Origin: Hydrogenophaga aromaticivorans
GTDB taxonomy: Bacteria; Pseudomonadota; Gammaproteobacteria; Burkholderiales; Burkholderiaceae_C
Length of the DNA: 64,000 bases
Direction: 5' to 3'
Assembly (NCBI RefSeq): GCF_013387465.1
Contig: NZ_VYGV01000001.1
Coordinates: 293,873-357,872 of the forward strand
The notes beneath the pieces were generated by a model. It was not told the origin of the DNA and did no database searches. It was given only the letters and a program-made list of their open reading frames with translations. Position numbers and translations under genes: made by a program. Shown piece after piece: positions 57,160 to 64,000 of the stretch. Within the stretch, counting starts at the first letter, position 1, and the number at the start of each line of letters is the position of its first letter.

Positions 57160-58536
57160 ATGGCAACCCTACTGGTCATCGAAGACGAGCCGATGCTGGC
57201 GAAGAACATCGCACGCTTCTTCCAGCAACACCACCACACGGTGGAGATCGCCGGCGATGGCGTCGCGGGCCTGGAGGCGGCCCGCCGTCTCATGCCCGAT
57301 GTGGCGATCGTGGACTACCAGCTGCCCGGGATCAACGGGCTCGAAGTGATCCGCGAACTGCACCGCAACGACGACCAGGTGCGCACCGTGATGGTGTCGG
57401 GCCACGCGAACGTGGCGGTCGCGGTCGACGCCATGAAGGCGGGCTCCTTCGACCTGCTCACCAAGCCGGTCCCGCTCAAGACCCTGAAGGACGTGATCGA
57501 CCGGGCCCTGGTGGAGGCCAATGCCCGCCGTGCGCTCGACTACTACAAGCGCCGCGATGCCGAACACGGTGGCATCGAATGCATCCTGGGCGAGTCGCGC
57601 CCGATCCAGGCCCTGCGCGAACTGATCCAGGTGCTGATACAGAACGAACCCGCCGACGCCTCCCCCGTCGCCCCCATCCTGATCTGTGGCGAGACCGGTT
57701 CGGGCAAGGAACTGGTGGCCCGCGCCTGCCATTTTTCGGGCCCGCGGGCCAAGGGCGCCTTTGTGGAAGTCAGCTGTGCCTCGCTGCCCGCGCACCTCAT
57801 GGAGGGTGAACTCTTCGGTTACGAAAAGGGCGGCGACCACGCCGAACGGCGCATCGGGCTGTTTGAAGCGGCGGACGGCGGCACCCTGTTCCTCGACGAA
57901 ATCGGCGAGCTCGATCTGGGTCTGCAGGCCAAGCTGCTGCGCGTGCTGGAAAACCTCCGCGTGCGCCGGCTGGGCGCCGTGACCGACCGGCAGATCAATG
58001 TGCGCGTCGTGGCCGCGACCAACCGCGATCTGGAGGCGATGATGCGCGCCGGGCAGTTCCGCGCCGACCTGCTGTACCGGCTGCGGGTGTTCGCGGTCCG
58101 CGTGCCGCCGCTGCGTGCCCGTGGCAGCGATCTCTGGCTGCTCGCGCAGCACTTCACCACCGTGTTCACCAAGCGCTACAACAAGCCGCCCACCACGCTC
58201 GACCCCTCCGCCGAGGCCGCCCTGCTGCAACACACCTGGCCAGGCAACGTGCGTGAACTCAGCAACGTCATCGAGCGCGCCGTGCTGCTGAGCACCGATG
58301 GCCGCATTTCCTCCACCGACCTGCTGCTCACGCCCAGCGCACCCGTGGACTTCGCTGAAAAGCCATCGGAACAGCCGGTCTTCGCCCGCAACGACGAACT
58401 GGAGCGCTCGCACCTCGTGCGCGCCCTGGAAGAAACCCACTGGGACCTGCCGGCGGCGGCCACGATGCTGGACGTGAGCGTCGACACGCTGCAGCAGCGC
58501 ATGGACCGCCACGGTCTGTATGCGCCCGCCAAATGA
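57160..58536 (+). CDS. NtrC-type response regulator lacking the GAFTGA loop
   Basis: A 458-aa regulator: receiver domain with Asp52 (VDYQLPG), AAA+ domain with Walker A GETGSGKE (177-184), Walker [11 protein letters not shown] (241-250), and WPGNVREL sensor II region, and a C-terminal Fis-type HTH (about 415-455). In place of the GAFTGA loop that contacts sigma-54 it reads [17 protein letters not shown] (220-236), two residues shorter. Known regulators without GAFTGA (for example NtrC of Rhodobacter) work with other sigma factors. It is 226 nt upstream of malate synthase. Confidence 0.92.
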   Translation: MATLLVIEDEPMLAKNIARFFQQHHHTVEIAGDGVAGLEAARRLMPDVAIVDYQLPGINGLEVIRELHRNDDQVRTVMVSGHANVAVAVDAMKAGSFDLLTKPVPLKTLKDVIDRALVEANARRALDYYKRRDAEHGGIECILGESRPIQALRELIQVLIQNEPADASPVAPILICGETGSGKELVARACHFSGPRAKGAFVEVSCASLPAHLMEGELFGYEKGGDHAERRIGLFEAADGGTLFLDEIGELDLGLQAKLLRVLENLRVRRLGAVTDRQINVRVVAATNRDLEAMMRAGQFRADLLYRLRVFAVRVPPLRARGSDLWLLAQHFTTVFTKRYNKPPTTLDPSAEAALLQHTWPGNVRELSNVIERAVLLSTDGRISSTDLLLTPSAPVDFAEKPSEQPVFARNDELERSHLVRALEETHWDLPAAATMLDVSVDTLQQRMDRHGLYAPAK

Positions 58537-58601
58537 GTGATGCTTTGCCGCTCCAACGCGGCAAATTACCCGCATAAAAGTCACTTATCAATCGGTCCTC
58601 T

Positions 58602-58633
58602 GTTATTTAATACCGATCCAGGTATGGAATAAC
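58602..58633. promoter_or_regulatory. 32-bp interrupted dyad upstream of malate synthase
   Basis: GTTATT (58602-58607) ... ATACC (58610-58614) - GATCCA - GGTAT (58621-58625) ... AATAAC (58628-58633): two arm pairs with a 2-nt mismatch on each side. It overlaps a TTTAAT -10-like box and is 130 nt before the glcB start. A site for the adjacent response regulator is plausible. Confidence 0.5.
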
Positions 58634-58762
58634 ATCGTCCCTCGTGTGTCCCGGCGTGGGGGATTTCCTTCTCCCGTGCATGGCGCGGCCGCCCCCTGGT
58701 CCGCGCAGTCCGGGACACCTGACACCCCTGCCCAGTTCGTTTCACCTGTTCGAGGTATTGCC

Positions 58763-60982
58763 ATGTCCGCCACCACCGCACGCACTTCCGTTCACGGCCT
58801 GCAGGTCGCCACCGCGCTCTACGACTTCATCAACCAGCGCGTGCTGCCCGGCACCGGCGTGAGCGCCGAAACCTTCTGGAAAGGCTTCGACGCCATCGTC
58901 GCCGACCTCGCCCCGAAGAACGCTGCCCTGCTGGCCGAGCGCGACCGCCTGCAGACCGAGCTGGACACCTGGCACAAAGCCAACCCCGGCCCGATCCGGG
59001 ACATGGTGGCCTACCGCAAGTTCCTGGAAACCATCGGCTACCTCGTGCCCGTGCCCAAGAAGGTCAAGGCCACCACCAAGAACGTGGACGACGAGCTCGC
59101 CACGCAGGCCGGCCCGCAGCTGGTGGTGCCGATCCTGAACGCGCGCTACGCGCTCAACGCCGCCAACGCGCGCTGGGGCAGCCTGTACGACGCGCTCTAC
59201 GGCACCGACGTGCTGAGCGAAGACAAGGGCTGTGAAAAGGTCGGGAAAAAAGGCGGCTACAACCCCAAGCGCGGCGCCAAGGTCATTGAATACGCACGTT
59301 ACGTGCTCGACCGTTGCGCCCCGCTGAAGAAGGGTTCGCACCTCGGCTCCACCGGCTACAAGGTCAACAAGGACGGTGAACTCGTCGTCGGCCTGGCCGA
59401 AGGCGGCACCAGCAAGCTGGCCGACAAGAGCCAGTTCATCGGCTTCCAGGGCGAGGCCAAAGCGCCCAGCGCCGTGCTGCTCAAGCACAACGGCCTGCAC
59501 CTGGACATCCAGATCAACCGCAGCACGCCCATCGGCAAAACCGACGCCGCTGGCGTGAGCGACCTCGTGGTCGAAGCCGCGCTGTCCACCATCCTGGACC
59601 TGGAAGACTCCGTGGCCGCGGTGGACGCCGAAGACAAGCTGCTGGCCTACCAGAACTGGCTCGGCATCCTGCAGGGCACGCTGGTCGAATCGTTCGAAAA
59701 GGGCGGCAAGACGCTCACGCGCGGCCTGAACGCCGACCGCGAATACACGGCCCCCAACGGCAAGAAGGGCGTGCGCCTGCACGGCCGCTCGCTGATGTTC
59801 GTGCGCAACGTCGGCCACCTCATGACCAACCCCGCCGTGCTGTGGGGCGCTGAGGGCAAAGAGATTCCCGAAGGCATCCTGGACGCGATGGTCACCACCA
59901 CCATCGCCATGCACGACTTGAAGCGCACGAAAAAGGACGCCATCCGCAACTCGCGCAAGGGTTCGGTCTACATCGTCAAGCCCAAGATGCACGGCCCGCG
60001 CGAAGTGGCGTTTGCCGGCGAGCTGTTTGGCCGCGTCGAACAGGTCCTGGGCCTGCCCGAGAGCACCGTTAAGCTCGGCATCATGGACGAAGAGCGCCGC
60101 ACGTCCGTCAACCTCAAGGCCTGTATCGAAGCCGCCGCCAGCCGCGTGGCCTTCATCAACACCGGCTTCCTGGACCGCACCGGCGACGAGATGCACAGCG
60201 CCATGCTGGCCGGCCCCATGGTGCGCAAGGGCGACATGAAGACCAGCGCCTGGATCCAGAGCTACGAGCGCAACAACGTGCTGGTGGGCCTCTCCTGCGG
60301 CCTGCGCGGCAAGGCACAGATCGGCAAGGGCATGTGGGCCATGCCCGACCTGATGAAGGCCATGATGGAGCAGAAGATCGCCCACCCCAAGGCCGGTGCC
60401 AACACCGCCTGGGTGCCCAGCCCCACCGGCGCCACGCTGCACGCCCTGCACTACCACCAGGTGCTGGTGTCCGAGGTGCAGAAAGAGATGGAGAAGATCG
60501 ACGCCAACGCCGAGCGCGACAACCTGCTCACCGGCCTGCTGACCATCCCCGTGACCGCCAACCCGAACTGGACCGCGGCCGAGAAGCAGCAGGAACTCGA
60601 CAACAACGCCCAGGGCATCCTGGGTTACGTGGTGCGCTGGGTCGACCAGGGCGTGGGCTGCTCCAAAGTGCCTGACATCCACAACGTGGGCCTGATGGAA
60701 GACCGTGCCACGCTACGCATCAGCAGCCAGCACATGGCCAACTGGCTGCACCACGGTGTGGTGACCGAGCAGCAGGTGCGCGAGACGTTTGAGCGCATGG
60801 CCGCGGTGGTGGACCAGCAGAACGCGGGCGACCCGTTCTACAAGAAAATGGCCGGCAACTTCAAGACCAGCATGGCCTACCAGGCCGCCTGCGACCTGGT
60901 GTTCAAAGGCCTGGCCCAGCCCAGCGGCTACACCGAGCCGTTGTTGCATGCCTGGCGTTTGAAAGTGAAAGCCGCTCAGTAA
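58763..60982 (+). CDS. glcB: Malate synthase G
   Basis: Malate synthase G, 739 aa, condenses glyoxylate and acetyl-CoA to malate in the glyoxylate shunt and glycolate use. Family segments: [36 protein letters not shown] (Mg site), [35 protein letters not shown]. The start at 58763 ([10 protein letters not shown]) is preferred to a longer in-frame one. No glcDEF or aceA genes are adjacent. Confidence 0.96.
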   Translation: MSATTARTSVHGLQVATALYDFINQRVLPGTGVSAETFWKGFDAIVADLAPKNAALLAERDRLQTELDTWHKANPGPIRDMVAYRKFLETIGYLVPVPKKVKATTKNVDDELATQAGPQLVVPILNARYALNAANARWGSLYDALYGTDVLSEDKGCEKVGKKGGYNPKRGAKVIEYARYVLDRCAPLKKGSHLGSTGYKVNKDGELVVGLAEGGTSKLADKSQFIGFQGEAKAPSAVLLKHNGLHLDIQINRSTPIGKTDAAGVSDLVVEAALSTILDLEDSVAAVDAEDKLLAYQNWLGILQGTLVESFEKGGKTLTRGLNADREYTAPNGKKGVRLHGRSLMFVRNVGHLMTNPAVLWGAEGKEIPEGILDAMVTTTIAMHDLKRTKKDAIRNSRKGSVYIVKPKMHGPREVAFAGELFGRVEQVLGLPESTVKLGIMDEERRTSVNLKACIEAAASRVAFINTGFLDRTGDEMHSAMLAGPMVRKGDMKTSAWIQSYERNNVLVGLSCGLRGKAQIGKGMWAMPDLMKAMMEQKIAHPKAGANTAWVPSPTGATLHALHYHQVLVSEVQKEMEKIDANAERDNLLTGLLTIPVTANPNWTAAEKQQELDNNAQGILGYVVRWVDQGVGCSKVPDIHNVGLMEDRATLRISSQHMANWLHHGVVTEQQVRETFERMAAVVDQQNAGDPFYKKMAGNFKTSMAYQAACDLVFKGLAQPSGYTEPLLHAWRLKVKAAQ

Positions 60983-61072
60983 AGCCCGCCCCCGCGCCGC
61001 ACCTGCGGTGCGTCACCCCCTCAAGGGGGCAACGCGATGCGGCCCGGCAAAGCCGGTTTCGCCGCGTTCTCG
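60983..61072 (+). repeat. GC-rich three-hairpin intergenic repeat, variant stem
   Basis: Follows glcB. The first stem is GCACC-TGC-GGTGC instead of GCCGC-TGC-GCGGC: both arms changed together. Then CCCCCT-CA-AGGGGG and CCGGC-AAA-GCCGG, in the same order as at 27907 and 41443. Confidence 0.7.
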
Positions 61073-61077
61073 ACAAA

Positions 61078-61107
61078 GCAAAACGGCGCCTTCGGGCGCC
61101 GTTTTGC
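61078..61107 (+). terminator. Terminator with UUCG tetraloop after glcB
   Basis: A 13-bp perfect stem GCAAAACGGCGCC (61078-61090) and GGCGCCGTTTTGC (61095-61107) with loop TTCG. The A-rich left arm and T-rich right arm allow termination in either direction. Confidence 0.8.
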
Positions 61108-61134
61108 ATGGCCCAACACGCAGACAATCACGGC

Positions 61135-61434
61135 ATGACATTTCAATACCTGATCTTCGACGCCAGCGACGATGGTGAAGGCACCGGCACCTGGGACGCC
61201 ATGGCCAGCGTGCGCGCGGCCGAGCTGCCTGCGGTGTTGACCGAGGTGCAGGCCGTGCTGGACTGGGCCGAACGACACAGACCGGGCCCGCGCGGCCCGC
61301 TGGACGAAGGCGGCGCCTGGGACGCCGACCAGCAGGTGCAGACCGACGGCGGCTGGACCACGGTGACGCTGACGCTCACCGGGCCGTGGGAGTGGGGTGA
61401 GGCGCTGCTGGCGCGGTTTTCTGCAGGCAGCTGA
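61135..61434 (+). CDS. Small acidic protein
   Basis: A 99-aa acidic protein (MTFQYLIFDASDDGEGTGTWDAMA...). It shows alternating hydrophobic strands and the segment LTEVQAVLDWAERHRPGPRGPLDEGGAWDADQQ; no signal or membrane segment. I do not recognise the family. Start 61135 is chosen over an ATG inside the terminator stem. Convergent with the crotonase gene 24 nt away. Confidence 0.65.
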   Translation: MTFQYLIFDASDDGEGTGTWDAMASVRAAELPAVLTEVQAVLDWAERHRPGPRGPLDEGGAWDADQQVQTDGGWTTVTLTLTGPWEWGEALLARFSAGS

Positions 61435-61458
61435 ATCGATCTGCCGATCGGTGGTGGC

Positions 61459-62268
61459 TCAGCGTCCTTTGAACACCGCCACCCGCTTCTCTTTGAACGA
61501 AGCCACACCCTCTCGTGCATCCTCGCTGTTCGCCAGCCGCTGCTGCACCGCATCGAACTCGGCCATGGCGACCAGCGGCCCCTGCTCCACCGCCTTGAGT
61601 GCGTTGAGCCGCGTCGCCACCACGGCCAGCGGGGCCTGCTGCGCGATGGCGTCGGCGATGCGCAGGGCTTCGTCGAGCTCGGTGCCCGCGGGCACCACGC
61701 GTTGCACGAAGTTCAGCCGCAGCGCTTCGGCGCTGTCGAACTGATCGCCGGTCAACAGGTGCAGCAGCGCGTTGCCCAGGCCCGCGCGTTCGGCCATGCG
61801 CAGCGTGGCGCCGCCGGTGGCCATGATGCCGCGCTGGACTTCGAGCTGTGAGAAGCGGCAGTTGTCCGCCGCGACCACGATGTCGGCCGCGAGCATGAGT
61901 TCGATGCCCAGCGTGTAGGTGATGCCTTTGACCGCCACCACCATCGGCTTGGTGCGGCGGCGCCAGCCGGCGTCGCCGAGGTTGAGCGGGTCCACCAGGC
62001 CATGCGGCACGGCGTACTCGCCGCGCTGCATCAGGGGCGCGAAGCTGGGCAGGTCGAGGCCGGCGGTGAAGTGCTCGCCGTGGGCGTGCAGCACGCCCAC
62101 GCGCAGCGCGGGCTCGTCATCGAGCCGGGTGTAGGCCTCGGCCAGCGCGCGCAGCATAGCCGGCGTGAAGCCGTTGCGCTTGGCTGGCCTGTCGATGCCG
62201 ATCAGCAGCACATGGCCACGCAGCTCGGTGCTGATGCGGCCTTCGTCGGAGGATGTGGCGGTGTTCAT
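61459..62268 (-). CDS. Enoyl-CoA hydratase/isomerase family protein (crotonase)
   Basis: A 269-aa crotonase-fold protein. The oxyanion-hole segments GEHFTAGLDL and GITYTLGIELMLAADI are visible, and the helix after them matches enoyl-CoA hydratases that annotation calls crotonase/enoyl-CoA hydratase; the usual catalytic Glu positions are not clearly kept (NCRFSQLEVQRGIMATGGAT). The substrate cannot be named. Start 62268. Confidence 0.87.
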   Translation of the reverse strand: MNTATSSDEGRISTELRGHVLLIGIDRPAKRNGFTPAMLRALAEAYTRLDDEPALRVGVLHAHGEHFTAGLDLPSFAPLMQRGEYAVPHGLVDPLNLGDAGWRRRTKPMVVAVKGITYTLGIELMLAADIVVAADNCRFSQLEVQRGIMATGGATLRMAERAGLGNALLHLLTGDQFDSAEALRLNFVQRVVPAGTELDEALRIADAIAQQAPLAVVATRLNALKAVEQGPLVAMAEFDAVQQRLANSEDAREGVASFKEKRVAVFKGR

Positions 62269-62336
62269 GGCGCGATGGTAGTGACCCGGTGCCCCACCGC
62301 GCGGTCACCCAGGCGCCACGCGACGCAAGACCGAAC

Positions 62337-63596
62337 TCAGCGCACGCGTTGCACGTCCAGCGAAGACACCGCGCCCGCCTGATTGCCCCAGCTCTGGCGG
62401 ATGAAGCTGGCCACCGCCGCGACCTCGGTGTCGTTCAGCAGGGTGCGGAACGGTGGCATGCCGTAGGGCTGCGGATGGCCGGCGGTGGCGGGTGCAAAGC
62501 CACCGCTCAGGATGGCCTGAACCGGGTTCACGGACGACGCCATCGTGACGGCGCGGTTGCCGGCCAGCGGGGGGTAGGCCCCGACGGCGCCTTGCCCCTG
62601 GGCGCCGTGGCAGTCGACACAGTGCCGCTGGTAAAGCTGTTCACCCAGCGCCTTTTGCGAGGCGTCGGCCGCTTCGAATTCGAGCGCTGGCGCGGGCTGC
62701 GGCGGCACCGCCTGGAGGTAGACGGCCATGGCCCGCAGGTCTTCGGTGCGCAGGTGTTGCGTGCCGTGGAACACGACCTCGGCCATGGGGCCCATGACCG
62801 AGGCCCCGTCCACGCTGCCTTGCTGAAGCAGTGCAACGATGCGTTCGACGGCCCACGGCTGCACGCCCGCCTGTTGCGGGTCGCGCAGGGAGGGCGCGAG
62901 CCAGCGGCCGTCGGGCATGGCACTGGCCCCCAGGGACCCGATGGCGCCGCCCAGGGCGTTGCGTTCGCTGTGGCAGGCGGCGCAGTGGGCCGGCCCGTTG
63001 ACGAGGTAGGCGCCCCGGTTCCATTCGGCGGACTGCGCGGGATCGGGTTGGAAGCGACCCGGCTCGAAGTGCATCAGCCGCCAGACGGCGAGCGCGGCCT
63101 GGGTGCTGTAGGGGAAACGCAGGCTGTGCGGCCGGTTGGCCTGTCGCACCGCGGGCAGGCTGCGCAGGTAGGCGTGCAGATCGGCCACGTCGGCGTCCGG
63201 CATCTGCGTGGTGTGGGTGTAGGGAAAGGCGGGGTACAGCAGGTGGCCGTCGCGCGAGCGGCCCTCATGCAGGGCGCGGCGGAAAGCCTCGGGCGACCAG
63301 CGGCCCAGGCCGGTTTCCGGGTCGGGGGTGAGGTTGCCGGCGACGATGGTGCCAAAGGGGGTGTCGATGCTGCGGCCACCGGCATAGGCTTCGCCGCCGC
63401 GTGCGGTGTGGCAGGCCATGCAGTTGCCGGCACGCGCCAGGTAGGCCCCGCGCGCCACCTGCTCCGGCGTGGCAGGCGCCACTGCGGCCGTCTCGGGCAG
63501 GGCCTCACCGCGCAGTTCGGACCACACGGCCGCCGTCAGCACGCCGCAGGCCAGCAGCAGGACCGCCAGCGCGGTGCGCAAGGGGGTGAAGTTCAT
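62337..63596 (-). CDS. Triheme c-type cytochrome (alcohol/aldehyde dehydrogenase subunit type)
   Basis: A 419-aa exported cytochrome with three heme-binding motifs: CMACH (residues 59-63), CAACH (205-209) and CVDCH (326-330). An N-terminal membrane/signal segment is at about residues 8-28. Three CXXCH motifs in this layout are typical of the cytochrome subunit of membrane-bound alcohol or gluconate dehydrogenases, which passes electrons to quinone or an oxidase. The dehydrogenase subunits are not in the window. Its start overlaps the upstream cytochrome stop by 4 nt. Confidence 0.9.
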   Translation of the reverse strand: MNFTPLRTALAVLLLACGVLTAAVWSELRGEALPETAAVAPATPEQVARGAYLARAGNCMACHTARGGEAYAGGRSIDTPFGTIVAGNLTPDPETGLGRWSPEAFRRALHEGRSRDGHLLYPAFPYTHTTQMPDADVADLHAYLRSLPAVRQANRPHSLRFPYSTQAALAVWRLMHFEPGRFQPDPAQSAEWNRGAYLVNGPAHCAACHSERNALGGAIGSLGASAMPDGRWLAPSLRDPQQAGVQPWAVERIVALLQQGSVDGASVMGPMAEVVFHGTQHLRTEDLRAMAVYLQAVPPQPAPALEFEAADASQKALGEQLYQRHCVDCHGAQGQGAVGAYPPLAGNRAVTMASSVNPVQAILSGGFAPATAGHPQPYGMPPFRTLLNDTEVAAVASFIRQSWGNQAGAVSSLDVQRVR

Positions 63597-63923
63597 CGCG
63601 CTCCCCCGCTGCGCTGGGGCGAAAGGCCGCATTTCAGCGGCAAGGGCTCGCGGGTCGGCGGTGCCGGGTGCGCATCCGCCGGCAAGGGCTGAGCCGCGAG
63701 CCAGCTGGACACAGCCGCCACATCGGCCGGTGCCAGGCGCTTCGCGACGTGGGCCATGCAATCGGGCGCAAAGGCCTGGCGCAAGCCGGTCTGCCAGGCA
63801 CCGAGCTGGCCGACCAGGTAGTCGCGTGGCAGTCCCAGCAGGCCCGGCACGGCGGGGCTGACGCCGGTCATGGCCGCACCGTGGCAGGCGGTGCAGGCGG
63901 GGCGGTCCCGCGCCCGGGCGCCG
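63593..63923 (-). CDS. c-type cytochrome, C-terminal part (truncated)
   Basis: The C-terminal ~110 residues of a class I cytochrome c, probably a cytochrome c4-like diheme protein. A CTACHGA heme motif is followed by LLGLPRDYLVGQLGAWQTGLRQAF and ADVAAVSSWLAAQPLP, with the axial Met in the DCMAH segment. The 5' part is missing because sequence beyond 63923 is adaptor-like. It precedes and overlaps the triheme cytochrome gene, so the two are an operon. Confidence 0.8.
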
Positions 63924-64000
63924 CCGTCTCTTTTACACAACTTGATGTGTATAAAAAAAAAGGACGAAGCTTACCTGAACAAAGGCCGGGGGGAACAAAA
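63924..64000. other. Corrupted transposase-junction adaptor and low-quality end
   Basis: GTCTCTTTTACACAACTTG then GATGTGTATAA matches, with a few errors, the Tn5 mosaic end and its inverted copy (…CTGTCTCTTATACACATCT then AGATGTGTATAAGAGACAG) used as the Nextera mate-pair junction. It is followed by a run of nine A and low-complexity bases. It breaks a cytochrome gene, and its AT content is unlike the rest of the window. It is read here as a sequencing or assembly artefact. Confidence 0.85.

Overview
The window is chromosomal DNA of a GC-rich betaproteobacterium of the order Burkholderiales, most likely Comamonadaceae (Hydrogenophaga-like). The grounds are the protein sequences, the tyr-gly-thr-tuf-trp-secE-nusG-rplKAJL-rpoB block, the gene neighbourhoods, and a GC-rich three-hairpin intergenic repeat that I associate with this family. 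No rRNA, CRISPR array, insertion sequence or prophage is visible. Most genes are packed tightly, many with ATGA or TGATG overlaps.

Layout. 1-9790: transcription/translation block on the minus strand (rpoB, rplL, rplJ, rplA, rplK, nusG, secE, tRNA-Trp, tuf, tRNA-Thr, tRNA-Gly, tRNA-Tyr). 9849-16488: minus-strand tryptophan cluster trpE-trpG-ltaE-rhtB-like-trpD-small membrane protein-trpC-ung, preceded by a candidate leaderless trp leader peptide. 16907-23896: chalcone-isomerase-like gene, gph-rpe, apaG, a multi-membrane 'SpecificRecomb' protein, thiL, pgpA, pncC. 23902-33084: oxidoreductases and their regulators (Acg-like/LysR, qorB/HxlR), AlkC-like glycosylase, a free-standing CZB protein, a YecA-like protein with a decayed dehalogenase remnant beside it, glutaredoxin, PIN protein and an RlmL-like methyltransferase. 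33232-39558: rpoN-lptB-lptA, dsbA, a SPOR protein and argS. 39597-50708: LysR, PsiF, then an amine/amino-acid island: lysG/argP-like regulator, eutBC, eat, an EutR-like AraC regulator, and a lysE-davB-davA operon for lysine export and breakdown to 5-aminovalerate. 50743-62268: secreted protease, LysR, DUF4189 lipoprotein, HMG-CoA lyase plus CoA transferase, a two-component system, malate synthase G, a small protein and a crotonase. 62337-63923: two c-type cytochromes, the second truncated.

How parts work together. The rplL-rpoB gap holds hairpins that probably set the ribosomal protein to polymerase ratio. The lysG-like promoter and the lysE promoter share three sequence words although the ethanolamine genes lie between them, suggesting one regulon split by the eut cluster. 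The two-component regulator before malate synthase has an NtrC-type ATPase but lacks the GAFTGA loop, so it probably does not act through sigma-54; a 32-bp dyad upstream of glcB is a possible target.

Quality note: bases from about 63924 resemble a corrupted transposase (Nextera mate-pair) junction adaptor followed by low-complexity sequence, so the last ~75 bases should not be read as genome.
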